This document shows positions 49,731 through 57,683 of a stretch of 64,000 nucleotides of DNA, piece by piece; positions within the stretch are counted from its first letter, which is position 1, and every line of letters starts with the position of its first letter. A program made the translations under genes and the position numbers. This stretch comes from Stieleria magnilauensis (lineage in GTDB: Bacteria > Planctomycetota > Planctomycetia > Pirellulales > Pirellulaceae): positions 284,394 to 348,393 of the forward strand of contig CP036432.1 of the NCBI GenBank assembly GCA_007753675.1. Direction: 5' to 3'. Below the pieces are notes generated by a model that had not been told where the DNA came from, did no database searches, and saw only the letters and a program-made list of their open reading frames with translations.

Positions 49731-50638
49731 GTCGATTCCGGTAAGTTCTCGAAGATGTCACAGCTATGAAAGTAGTACGAAAGGACTGCTGTCACGGCAG
49801 CGTGCTGGGTGGGAGTCGTAAAATGGCTGCCCCCCGCAAAGTCCCACAGAGAGCCGAATATATCGTCTGACGCCATTTGGGACTCTCGGCAAGCCGCGTA
49901 CTTCCTCCGGAATCCTTCTGCAATCGCCTCCCCTGCCCGAATATCCGTTACTCCTTCTAGGTATTCGATGACCAGTCCGTGCTTGCTCCGTCCCGCCCTT
50001 AGCAAATCCTGGTTGAAAGTGTTAAGTGAATTGTGCTCCAACTTTTCTGGATCGGGTATTTCAATCGCGCCAGTTGGCGGTGCGTCGGCTTCGATGCTCG
50101 ACAGGTGCTCGACTACTTCTCGAATGGCAGGCATTTGAAGCCTTGCAACGTTCTCATCTGTGGGCCCCGGACCGAACATCTCCTCAAGCTGGATAACGGA
50201 TAGCTTTTCAAGTTCCCGCCAAATGCGTTCAAATGACCAGCACTCGACATCGATTCCTTCATTGTTGTTCCGTAATGCCATCAGTTTTGGACCGACATCT
50301 TTCGTCAAGCCTTCGTCGTTGTGGACGAAAATGAATCCCTTCATTTCCACGTCACGATCGCTCAGTGTTTTTCTGCCACTTTCGAAATCGGATTCGATCT
50401 TCGTGATGAGTGTCGAAGCTGATTGATCCCTCGGAGCATTGACGGCAACGATTGCTGATCGACTGATGATGATTCCATCAAGACCGCCATCACCTTGCGT
50501 CAATCGTATGTTCTCGTAGTCATCAGGAAGTGACATTTCCAGGATCTTTCCAACCCACGCCTGAAACTCTTGTCGTTTGAGTTTCAAATACGTGTTCTCA
50601 GCGGCGAGTCGGAAGTAGCCCCTTTGCATCCGGTCCAT
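49727..50638 (-). CDS. ABC-3C effector: REase-like N-domain with ABC-3C C-terminal domain
   Basis: The 303-residue protein is the first gene of the operon. Its N-terminal ~120 residues resemble a restriction-endonuclease-like fold: FQAWVGKILEMSL, then RLTQGDGGLDGIIISRSAIVAVNAP with the Asp of a PD-(D/E)xK-like site. The usual Gln-Cys-Tyr-Ala-Pro-type strand reads V-N-A-P here and lacks a clear catalytic lysine, so activity is uncertain. The C-terminal domain has the helical HNSLNTFNQDLLRAGRSKHG and an FRRKYAAC-containing stretch typical of ABC-3C effectors. A promoter for the operon must lie in 50639-51005. Confidence 0.8.
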   Translation of the reverse strand: MDRMQRGYFRLAAENTYLKLKRQEFQAWVGKILEMSLPDDYENIRLTQGDGGLDGIIISRSAIVAVNAPRDQSASTLITKIESDFESGRKTLSDRDVEMKGFIFVHNDEGLTKDVGPKLMALRNNNEGIDVECWSFERIWRELEKLSVIQLEEMFGPGPTDENVARLQMPAIREVVEHLSSIEADAPPTGAIEIPDPEKLEHNSLNTFNQDLLRAGRSKHGLVIEYLEGVTDIRAGEAIAEGFRRKYAACRESQMASDDIFGSLWDFAGGSHFTTPTQHAAVTAVLSYYFHSCDIFENLPEST

Positions 50639-51005
50639 TAAAGCCCTCGGTGTCGTCTCTGATTATCCCGCTCGGCTTGCCACGTCCGGTCAACGGACTA
50701 CCAAAAACACAATTCACGAAAATCAGTCAACTGGTCGAATTGCCTATGCAAGATATGTCTCGTTCATTGGATCGATGCGAATTGTAGCAAACCCCACACG
50801 ACAGAACATCCACACCAAGCGATTTCACCGCGGATTTCGGCCTGAACCATCGGTTGTGGATGGATTGGAAATGTCGCGATTGGCTCGTTGATTTACCGGC
50901 GCGAATCTGGCTCACTGAACCTGCCTAAGCAGTGCTTAGGAGACAAGCCTATCTAAATTTCGACCCTACATTTGCCTCTGCTTTGGGTCGTCCGTATGGT
51001 TCAGC
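50639..51005. other. 367-bp divergent gap between defence operon and relaxase
   Basis: No gene is visible. A perfect inverted repeat CCTAAGC-AGT-GCTTAGG lies at 50924-50940, 66 bp before the relaxase start. Origins of transfer often lie just upstream of relaxase genes and contain inverted repeats, so this is a candidate oriT region, unproven. Confidence 0.45.
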
Positions 51006-53900
51006 ATGCTCATCGCAACACAGGGAAAAAGCGTCACAGGTACGCAACAATATTTTGATCAGGTACTCACTCAGGGTGATTACTACCTCGGTCAAGAAGT
51101 GAATGGCCAATGGCGAGGTCACGGTGCTGAACTTCTCGGGCTGGGTCATGGCACTGACGTCACCAAGCAGCAGTTCAATGACCTGCTTCAAGGCAATCAT
51201 CCTGTCACTGGTGCGAAGCTCACGCAACGGGACCGCAAAGACCGCCGCCCCGGAATGGACTTGACTTTTTCAGTTCCGAAGAGTGTTTCTCTTGCGTGGG
51301 CAATCAACGGTGATGAACGGATCACGCAGGCGCTTCGTGATGCGGTTCATGAAACGATGCAACGCGACGTTGAACCTCTCATGCAACGCCGCGTTCGCAA
51401 CGGCCAGAATGCCAATTCGAAGCAAAAAGCGGCCACGGGCAAACTGGTCTACGCCGACTTCCTTCACAAGACATCCAGGCCAGTCGATGGAACGCCCGAT
51501 CCGCATTTGCACGTCCATGCGTATGTCATCAATTGGACGGAGCACAAAGGGAAACACTACGCCGGTGAATTCGAGGAAATCGTGCGACAACGCCCAAGCC
51601 TTCAAGCAAAGTTTGAGGCGAGGCTTGCCGGCAAGCTGAAAAAGGAACTTGGATACGATGTCAAACACACGCGTTACCTTCAATCGGGGCGGATCAAAGC
51701 CGGCTGGGAAATCGAGGGCGTCGAACGTAAGACCATTGAAAAATTCAGCCGGCGAACCGAACAGGTCGAGGAACACGCCAAGGAAAATGATGTCAGCAAT
51801 GCTGCGGAAAAGGCCAAGCTTGGGTGCAAGACTCGCGAGAAGAAAGACAAGGGCACGTCCGTCGATCAACTGCGTGAGGAATGGAAGTCACGCCTTTCGC
51901 CGAAAGAACGCGATTCCTTCCGAAACCTTGGCAGTGATGGAAAGGAACGGGCGGACGGAACCGACCGCGAGGATGCAGCTGCCTCCGTCAAATACGCACT
52001 TGATCACCATCTCTACCGTGAGTCCACGGTCGAACGCCATCAAGTCGTCGCCACGGCTCTCGAACATGGATTGTCGCTATCGCCCGAAGACGTTGAGCAG
52101 ACCCTCAATTCGGTTGACGTGATTGAACGTTCGCTCGATGACAACGGAACGCAGCGTCACATGGTCACGACCCGCGAAGTGTTGGCTGCTGAAAAACGCA
52201 TGATTGACTTTGCAAGGGACGGACGCGGTACACGAAAGTCGATGGCAGACCGAGACTATGAATTCACGCGGGACTGGCTGGACGAACATCAGAAATCCGC
52301 AGTCAGTTTTGTCCTGGAGTCGCGTGACACCGTTTTGGCGGTCACCGGCGGTGCGGGGACGGGGAAGTCTTCGCTGATGCAGGAAGCAGCGGAAGCGATC
52401 GAGAAGACCGGAAAAAATGTGTTTACGTTTGCGCCCAGCACCGGCGCAGTTGAAGTTCTAAAGGACAAAGGTTTCGAAAGATCGGAAACGGTCGAACATT
52501 TGATCCGAAACGATCGGCTGCATCCGCAACTTGCTGGCCAGATCATTTGGATCGATGAAGCAGGATTGCTGGACGTCCGCTCGATGAATGCGGTGTTTGA
52601 CATCGCGAAGTCACAGAACGCCCGTGTCGTCTTATCCGGCGATACACGTCAGCATTCTTCGCCGCGTCGCGGCGAAGCCATGCGGCTACTGGAATCGGAA
52701 GCCGGGCTGAATGCTGCAAAGGTCGAAACCATCCAACGGCAACGAGGACTTTATCGAGCCGCTGTAGGAATGATCAGTAAGGGGCACGAGACTGTCGAAC
52801 CCGGGAAATCTGGACTGCTCGCAGGTTTTGATCTGCTCGACAAGATGGGAAAGATCAAAGAGATCGGAGACGGTGATCGCGAAGAGTGTCTTGCCCAGAC
52901 TTACCTGGAATCGTCTGAAAAAGGCAAATCGACTCTCGTTGTTGCACCCACACACGCCGAAGCGAAATCGGTAACTGATCGCATTCGACATTCCCTTCGC
53001 GACAAGGGGAAATTGTCAAGAGACGAGAACTTCATCACCCAGCTTAAATCACTGAACCTCACAGAGGCCGAGAAACGCGAGGTCATAACGTATGCAGATC
53101 AAACGGGCACGATCGTTCAATTCCATCAGAACGCGAAGGGCGGGTTCAAAAAGGGCGAACGCTATCGCGTCGCGGGGGCAGTAGGAAAAGAGGTTCGGGT
53201 TGAATCCGTCGACGGTGGTCAGCGCAAGACGCTTCCTCTCGACGCAGCGAGCCGTTTCGAGATCTATTCCGAGAAGGAGCTGAGTATTGCTATCGGCGAC
53301 AAAGTTCGGTTCAGCTTGGGTGGCACAGCGATCGACGGAAAGATGCGCATTAGCAATGGGCGGCTCGACGAAGTCACTGGATTTGATCGTGCAGGCAATC
53401 TCGTCCTAAAACGCGGTACAGTTGTCGACAAGGATTTTGGGCACTTGGATCTCGGTTATGTCGTAACTAGCCACGCCAGTCAGGGCAAAGATCGCCAAGT
53501 CGCACTCGCCGCAATGAGCTCAGAATCGCTGCCCGCCGTAAATGCGAAGCAGTTTTACGTGACTGTGTCTCGCGGCAGCGAGGATGTAACACTGTTCGTC
53601 GACGACAAGGCACGAATCCGTCGTGCGATTGAGAAAACTGGACAGCAGCTTTCTGCGACGGAACTGGTTCGCTCCGGTGAAACGCAAATCAGCCAAGAAC
53701 ATTCAAAAGATCAGCAACACGACTATTGGCGTCAGGGCCAGCAGTTGGTCCGTTCATTCCGCGACCGCTTAGCACATTGGTGGAATAACCAGTCTGCGGC
53801 ACGGGACGCAGGTGATCCAGTTGGACGCCATCGGCAAGCTGACGTGGGGCGATCACTTGGTGATGATTTTGGCCGATCATTAGGTCTTGGACCGACATAA
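51006..53900 (+). CDS. MobF/TrwC-family relaxase with C-terminal helicase domain
   Basis: The 964-residue protein nicks the transfer origin and unwinds DNA for conjugative transfer. The relaxase domain covers about 1-310: an N-terminal IATQGKSVTGTQQYF with catalytic tyrosine(s) nearby (YYLG), DLTFSVPKSVSLAWAI, and the metal triad motif DPHLHVHAYVINW near residue 166. The RecD2/TraI-like helicase part has Walker A VTGGAGTGKSSLMQEAAEA near 446, IIWIDEAGLLDVRSM, and VTSHASQGKD...YVTVSRGSEDVTLF near the end. It is shorter than F-plasmid TraI, similar to TrwC. No type IV secretion genes follow in the window, so this element is mobilisable rather than clearly self-transmissible. Confidence 0.92.
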   Translation: MLIATQGKSVTGTQQYFDQVLTQGDYYLGQEVNGQWRGHGAELLGLGHGTDVTKQQFNDLLQGNHPVTGAKLTQRDRKDRRPGMDLTFSVPKSVSLAWAINGDERITQALRDAVHETMQRDVEPLMQRRVRNGQNANSKQKAATGKLVYADFLHKTSRPVDGTPDPHLHVHAYVINWTEHKGKHYAGEFEEIVRQRPSLQAKFEARLAGKLKKELGYDVKHTRYLQSGRIKAGWEIEGVERKTIEKFSRRTEQVEEHAKENDVSNAAEKAKLGCKTREKKDKGTSVDQLREEWKSRLSPKERDSFRNLGSDGKERADGTDREDAAASVKYALDHHLYRESTVERHQVVATALEHGLSLSPEDVEQTLNSVDVIERSLDDNGTQRHMVTTREVLAAEKRMIDFARDGRGTRKSMADRDYEFTRDWLDEHQKSAVSFVLESRDTVLAVTGGAGTGKSSLMQEAAEAIEKTGKNVFTFAPSTGAVEVLKDKGFERSETVEHLIRNDRLHPQLAGQIIWIDEAGLLDVRSMNAVFDIAKSQNARVVLSGDTRQHSSPRRGEAMRLLESEAGLNAAKVETIQRQRGLYRAAVGMISKGHETVEPGKSGLLAGFDLLDKMGKIKEIGDGDREECLAQTYLESSEKGKSTLVVAPTHAEAKSVTDRIRHSLRDKGKLSRDENFITQLKSLNLTEAEKREVITYADQTGTIVQFHQNAKGGFKKGERYRVAGAVGKEVRVESVDGGQRKTLPLDAASRFEIYSEKELSIAIGDKVRFSLGGTAIDGKMRISNGRLDEVTGFDRAGNLVLKRGTVVDKDFGHLDLGYVVTSHASQGKDRQVALAAMSSESLPAVNAKQFYVTVSRGSEDVTLFVDDKARIRRAIEKTGQQLSATELVRSGETQISQEHSKDQQHDYWRQGQQLVRSFRDRLAHWWNNQSAARDAGDPVGRHRQADVGRSLGDDFGRSLGLGPT

Positions 53901-53916
53901 GCAGGAGACTTATCAG

Positions 53917-54330
53917 ATGGCAAGGGCAGCACGCGCATTTCAAGAGAATCAAGGCACAACGGTCATTCGTAGCATTGATGGCGGATTACCCAATACCGAC
54001 CGTGGCCAACTTCCCTGGCAAAGTATCCATGAAGGGCAAATGCCACCGATGATGCTCCAGGTGCGATTGCGCGACGGGGTAATCGAAAGTTTTCCTTATG
54101 GCGACCTCCGCAGGATTCGCTGCCGCGATGCGGGGTCGATCCACATAGAAACCTTTTCAAGTCCGCGCACGATCATCAGAATCGAAGGGCGCCATTTGAG
54201 AGAGTTGGCAGCCCTACTCGGCAATGCGATGATCCAATGGATCGAAGAATTTGATACGCGAAATTTGGATCGCCCTGAGCATTTGCCCACGATCACACGG
54301 ATCTTCATCGAGCTGTTGCCAAACGCTTGA
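53917..54330 (+). CDS. small protein of unknown function downstream of relaxase
   Basis: The 137-residue product is not recognised. It starts at ATG 53917 with GGAG 10-13 nt upstream; an earlier ATG at 53887 lies inside the relaxase gene. The visible parts are MMLQVRLRDGVIESFPYGDL, RCRDAGSIHIETFSSPR and a helical C-terminus. The order of short beta strands then helices suggests a small folded domain, perhaps a DNA- or relaxase-associated accessory protein by position, 16 bp after the relaxase. Confidence 0.65.
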   Translation: MARAARAFQENQGTTVIRSIDGGLPNTDRGQLPWQSIHEGQMPPMMLQVRLRDGVIESFPYGDLRRIRCRDAGSIHIETFSSPRTIIRIEGRHLRELAALLGNAMIQWIEEFDTRNLDRPEHLPTITRIFIELLPNA

Positions 54331-54513
54331 TCTCGGCGTGACCAGCACTCTAGGCCAGCAGGTCGTTTTCTCGAATTTGAGAAAACCGCCTTGTTTCCCA
54401 TCGCCCCGCTTGCGGATTGTCACCTTGACTACGACGAGTCGTATCGCCGCAGACACGACGATACTGTTTTCCGCCCACTCAGATGAGCCGTTCGTGATGC
54501 AGGGGGAGGAAAG

Positions 54514-54921
54514 CTACTTACTTTGGTCGGAGATGAGCGTGAGGTCTGGCAGGTAATTGAAGTCCTTCGCGTTATTGCTGATCAGCGGGACATCCCGTGA
54601 CACGGCCGCAGCAGCGATCCAACCGTCAGCGGTGCGAAGATGTCGGCCGGATCGGTTGGCAAAGTCCCGCAGACGCGCCCACTCTTCCGCCATCGCCTTG
54701 TCACTGTTCATGATGGCGAAATGCCCATCAACGAACGCCAGCAGTTCAGTCGTTCGGCGTTCGCCCCAATTTCGGTTTCGGGCCCCCTGCCGTAATTCTG
54801 CATACGTCATGAAAGAGATCAGTGGAACCGTATTTTCCACGATCGGACGATAGAACGCGTAGCGTTCGTCATCGCGAAACGCAAAAGAAACGACATCCGT
54901 GTCGACGACAGCAAAGTTCAT
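54514..54921 (-). CDS. PIN-domain toxin (VapC-like)
   Basis: The 135-residue protein has the PIN layout: first acidic site in MNFAVVDTDVVSFAF, then the conserved Glu in FMTYAELRQGAR, and the Asp cluster in RHLRTADGWIAAAAVSR near 95-111, followed by PLISNNAKDFNYLPDL. PIN toxins cut RNA (tRNA or rRNA) unless bound by an antitoxin. It overlaps the upstream gene by TAATG, as expected for an antitoxin-toxin pair. The length is typical of VapC. Confidence 0.87.
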   Translation of the reverse strand: MNFAVVDTDVVSFAFRDDERYAFYRPIVENTVPLISFMTYAELRQGARNRNWGERRTTELLAFVDGHFAIMNSDKAMAEEWARLRDFANRSGRHLRTADGWIAAAAVSRDVPLISNNAKDFNYLPDLTLISDQSK

Positions 54922-55271
54922 TATTCAGCCACCGGCTCAATCAAACCTTTCGCAGCGGCGATGAAATCGTCAACACTTTCATCCTTTGGCCAGTGGGGGA
55001 AAACCAAATCGTCGGCATCCTGGACAGGTCCAATGCCTTGTTCCTCAGCGATTTCCTCAGCCGACTTGAATGTGTTGAACTCCTGCCAACTTTGACTTCG
55101 GTAGGCGTCTTTGCGAAGCTGTTCAACGGCATGTTCTCGGGAGGAAGGTTTTAGCTTCGGACGCTCGTTCAATATGGCATCGGCCAACTGCTTGGCCGCA
55201 CTGACGTAATCGCCAGCCTCTGCCAGTTTGATGATGTCCTGTTCGGTCTGGTTTGAAAGTGAAATTTCCAA
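54921..55271 (-). CDS. probable antitoxin for the adjacent PIN toxin
   Basis: The 116-residue protein is acidic and helix-rich and ends with WPKDESVDDFIAAAKGLIEP, the kind of tail that wraps PIN toxins. Its position directly before the toxin gene with TAATG coupling is the main reason for the call. The N-terminus MEISLSNQTEQDIIKLAEAG is not a clear AbrB, RHH or HTH domain. Non-DNA-binding antitoxins next to VapC in planctomycetes are common. Confidence 0.7.
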   Translation of the reverse strand: MEISLSNQTEQDIIKLAEAGDYVSAAKQLADAILNERPKLKPSSREHAVEQLRKDAYRSQSWQEFNTFKSAEEIAEEQGIGPVQDADDLVFPHWPKDESVDDFIAAAKGLIEPVAE

Positions 55272-55361
55272 GATCTAATCCTCCGTTTTCTAATCAATAG
55301 GATAGCACGGTTCGGAGTCCAGTCCAAAAGAAATCGACCCCGGGCGAGTGTAGAGGGGGGC

Positions 55362-55655
55362 CTATTGGCCGCCCTCCTCGTAGTTGTCGTCACCGTTGGC
55401 TTCCGCTCGGTCGGCTGTTTTCAGCTCGGCAATGCGGGTTGCCACCTGTGGGATCAGGATCCCCAGCTTCAGATTATCGAACTCGCTGAGCGACGGTGTA
55501 TCCTTCCAATTCCCATTGGCGTCGGTATAGCTGCGGACGTAGGTGACCGAGTAGCGGTCAGGTTTGCCGTCCTTGCCGGCGTTTTTCCAAATCACGCCTT
55601 TGACGCCTCCGTAGCGGATTGTGTCGGCTGGTTTGTTGGTTTGTGTCTGTGTCAT
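55362..55655 (-). CDS. small protein of unknown function in mobilisable module
   Basis: The 97-residue product has MTQTQTNKPADTIRYGGVKG at the start and continues IWKNAGKDGKPDRYSVTYVR and DTPSLSEFDNLKLGILIPQV. The strand-rich middle resembles small plasmid single-stranded-DNA-binding or DUF736-like proteins, but I cannot place it in a family. The ATG at 55655 follows AAAGGACAAAACC and is preferred to the longer frame from 55832. Its leader carries an MVNQ-type motif and the inverted-repeat block described below. Confidence 0.6.
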   Translation of the reverse strand: MTQTQTNKPADTIRYGGVKGVIWKNAGKDGKPDRYSVTYVRSYTDANGNWKDTPSLSEFDNLKLGILIPQVATRIAELKTADRAEANGDDNYEEGGQ

Positions 55656-55786
55656 GGTTTTGTCCTTTCGTTGTTGGTTGACCATGGTCCGCGTCCCCGC
55701 CACGGTGGAAAGTTTATCGGACAAGGGTTTTCGCCTAAGCGACCGGCCGAAGACTAGCGCAGCGACACTCTGCAGGCCGGCCCTTG
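55656..55786 (-). promoter_or_regulatory. conserved 5' leader, copy A (MVNQ leader plus CAAGGG...CCCTTG block)
   Basis: Directly upstream of the gene at 55655, reading the minus strand, a block bounded by CAAGGG and CCCTTG (55722-55786) contains TCTTCGGCCGGTCGC. It is followed by a GC-rich part and ATGGTCAACCAACAACGAAA. The same arrangement recurs upstream of 59525 (copy B). This suggests a shared 5' leader RNA, with a short in-frame start before the annotated ATG. Confidence 0.55.
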
Positions 55787-55878
55787 CCGATGGACTTTCA
55801 ATCGTGGCAGCGTGTCCTTGAGTGTCATCCAATGACGAAACGGATCAGTGCCCTGTCACCAGATCAATTGCACACCTG

Positions 55879-56691
55879 TCAAAACAAATCAAGCTGCGAT
55901 GGCGGAGGACTGTTTTGACGATCGTCCGGCTGTGGTTGCAAGCCAGCCGGTTCTTGGTCGTTTTGTGGGTCTGCAGCACCGCTCGGACCTGATGCATTCT
56001 TGGACTGTGTGTGCGGAACCGCTTGATAATTGAACGGGGATTGATCGACAGGGACTTCGGTAATCACACCGCCCGTCGACCAATTCATGCCGATGCGGTA
56101 GACACGGTGACATTTAAGAGTGAGAGTGTTTTGCCAAACCGCCCAGCCTCGTAGACCGTTCAGCCCCATATTGATCGCCGCCATTTGCGCTGCCCTGTGG
56201 TCGACATCCTGCCCAGTGAATTCCCAATGCGGCTGATATTTGGCAACACTGAGCAGCATCCGGCCCGATCCACATGCAAGATCACAAACTGACTTACGAT
56301 CCTCTGTCCGTTCCGTTGGAATGGTCAAGGAACCCATCAAATCACAGACGCCCGCGGGCGTAAAGAATTGGCCGCGTTCGCCGTACGTGATGGCTCCTGT
56401 GAAAATGTCGCCCAAAATGTCTTCACCGGTTTCCCCCATCGCATCGACCATCGTGTGAAACGCAGTTTTCAGCGTGTCGGCACCCCGATTTGGTATTGTG
56501 CCCTTGTCGTAACCCTTGGCGATGATGCTGAGGTACTCCTCCTCGGCCGTCTGGCCGGAGAGTGCACACCGAGTCATCGTGACGAAGTCCTCAAAGACCT
56601 GCCCCCTGCTCAGCCCACTTTGATTGCTGGCTTTATCAAAGAGTTCAACGATCCCCTTGCTTGCCGCAATAAAGAATTGCTCATTTGCCAT
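55879..56691 (-). CDS. N6-adenine methyltransferase-like protein lacking motif IV
   Basis: The 270-residue protein resembles the catalytic subunit of type I modification enzymes. It has ILGDIFTGAITYGERGQFFTP, where GQFFTP is the family hallmark, then SAM motif I SVCDLACGSGRMLLSVA and FTGQDVDHRAAQMAAINM. The adenine-flipping motif NPPF/NPPY, normally ~60 residues later, is missing; the region reads LTLKCHRVYRIGMNW instead. The tail is Pro/Gln-rich and ends DLF. Small proteins of this kind are common on plasmids. Whether it methylates DNA is doubtful. It starts right after the hairpin leader at 56692. Confidence 0.72.
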   Translation of the reverse strand: MANEQFFIAASKGIVELFDKASNQSGLSRGQVFEDFVTMTRCALSGQTAEEEYLSIIAKGYDKGTIPNRGADTLKTAFHTMVDAMGETGEDILGDIFTGAITYGERGQFFTPAGVCDLMGSLTIPTERTEDRKSVCDLACGSGRMLLSVAKYQPHWEFTGQDVDHRAAQMAAINMGLNGLRGWAVWQNTLTLKCHRVYRIGMNWSTGGVITEVPVDQSPFNYQAVPHTQSKNASGPSGAADPQNDQEPAGLQPQPDDRQNSPPPSQLDLF

Positions 56692-56715
56692 GCCGCCCTA
56701 CCTTTCGGTGGCGGC
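56692..56715 (-). promoter_or_regulatory. leader hairpin with ribosome-binding site in the loop, copy 1
   Basis: Reading the minus strand, GCCGCC-ACCGAAAGGTAG-GGCGGC ends exactly at the ATG. The 6-bp GC stem encloses a 12-nt loop with AAAGG, 9 nt before the start codon. An identical sequence precedes the ArdC gene at 58701-58724, so folding could control initiation of both genes. Confidence 0.7.
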
Positions 56716-56796
56716 GGTCGTCTCCTGAGTGTGCGTCATGTAACTGCCCTTCATTTTTCCGCGTTCGGTTGCCAGCCGTTTTTGGCACAAATGTGA

Positions 56797-56829
56797 CCGA
56801 AGCGTCAACGAAAAACTCCGACGCTTCGG
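56797..56829 (-). terminator. 10-bp perfect hairpin after the 56840 gene
   Basis: The arms CCGAAGCGTC (56797-56806) and GACGCTTCGG (56820-56829) pair fully around a 13-nt loop, 11 bp after the stop of the gene at 56840. No T-run follows, so it may be an attenuator or operator instead. Part of the arm, GAAGCGTCAACG, recurs at about 57398 and 58807. Confidence 0.45.
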
Positions 56830-56839
56830 CGAAGAGCTG

Positions 56840-57157
56840 TCAGGCCACCGAGTATTCAGCGCTGATGTGTGCGTCGTACTTTCCTTGGAGGTAAAGGACG
56901 CAACCTGTCCTAAAAACGCTCAGATACATGACATCGAATCGACATTGCTCTTGCAATCTCGTCTCGGTCTCGTGACTTAGAAAGTCGTCGGGAACTCCGA
57001 TGTTGATCGAAAACAGGTGATCCGTTTCTCGCAGCATCGATTGTAAATCATCGATTCTTCGTTGTAGCTCAGGTGAGATACTCGCAGTGATCGTCTCCTC
57101 CCACTCACACCAGTCGCCGTGAAATGCTTTTTCGAGGGTGATCGTTCGGTTTGTCAT
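56840..57157 (-). CDS. small protein of unknown function
   Basis: The 105-residue acidic product reads MTNRTITLEKAFHGDWCEWE at the start, with a helical centre (LQRRIDDLQSMLRETDHLF) and a strand-rich end (VMYLSVFRTGCVLYLQGKYD). No family is recognised. AAAGGAGA lies upstream of its ATG within the MVNQ-type leader seen at two other genes of the module, which supports it being a real gene. Confidence 0.6.
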   Translation of the reverse strand: MTNRTITLEKAFHGDWCEWEETITASISPELQRRIDDLQSMLRETDHLFSINIGVPDDFLSHETETRLQEQCRFDVMYLSVFRTGCVLYLQGKYDAHISAEYSVA

Positions 57158-57433
57158 GGTGCTTGTCTCCTTTTCGCTGATTGACCATGCCGAGCGTCCG
57201 CTATGGCGTTGCTGGACGCAAAAGCTGAAAATTGGGGGCGACCTTTAGGGGGAGCCGATTTTCTGCTTGCCGCCGGACAGGAAGGACATGGCAGCGTCGA
57301 AATCGGTCAATCGGACAAGGAGAAAGACTCGCATGGTATTTACTATCCCGCCTCGGTTACGATCTATTCGCGTTTCGTTTGTGCAATGGTCTCTGCCGAA
57401 GCGTCAACGAAACCGACCGAGTATCTGCTCAAA

Positions 57434-57449
57434 TTCCCAAATTTGGGAA
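57434..57449. promoter_or_regulatory. palindrome TTCCCAAATTTGGGAA, operator candidate
   Basis: It is a perfect 16-bp palindrome. A related one, TTTTCCCAAGTTTGGGAAAA, lies 69 bp away at 57503-57522 with 9-bp arms. Two near-identical palindromes in one intergenic gap are typical of binding sites for a dimeric regulator or partition protein. Confidence 0.5.
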
Positions 57450-57502
57450 AACTGATCTCGATCCGGACGTTAGCAGATTGGGTCCAGTCGCGCCCGTTTG
57501 GA

Positions 57503-57522
57503 TTTTCCCAAGTTTGGGAAAA
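57503..57522. promoter_or_regulatory. palindrome with CCCAA-GT-TTGGG core, operator candidate
   Basis: The arms TTTTCCCAA and TTGGGAAAA are perfectly complementary around GT. The core is shared with the palindrome at 57434-57449. The cognate regulator is unknown; the XRE-type protein at 62364 is one candidate by location only. Confidence 0.5.
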
Positions 57523-57683
57523 ACGGCGCCCCTGCTTCCCAATGCCCCGCGACCGAAGCACCGTAGTGTTAATACGATTGATCGTCGCCTGATCGGCGGT
57601 ACCAATGGCGGCTTTGATCCGTTTGGTCGATTTGTTTGAACGCCGCATGAAACCGTGACCTGCGACGAACTCGTAGCATGCGT

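Larger units (their letters stand above)
57158..57683. other. 526-bp gap with MVNQ-type leader and two operator-like palindromes
   Basis: No gene is supported. The left edge (57158-57188) holds the leader with ATGGTCAATCAGCGAAAAGG, here out of frame with the gene start. Two palindromes lie at 57434-57449 and 57503-57522. The repeat word GAAGCGTCAACGAAA lies near 57398. Confidence 0.5.
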
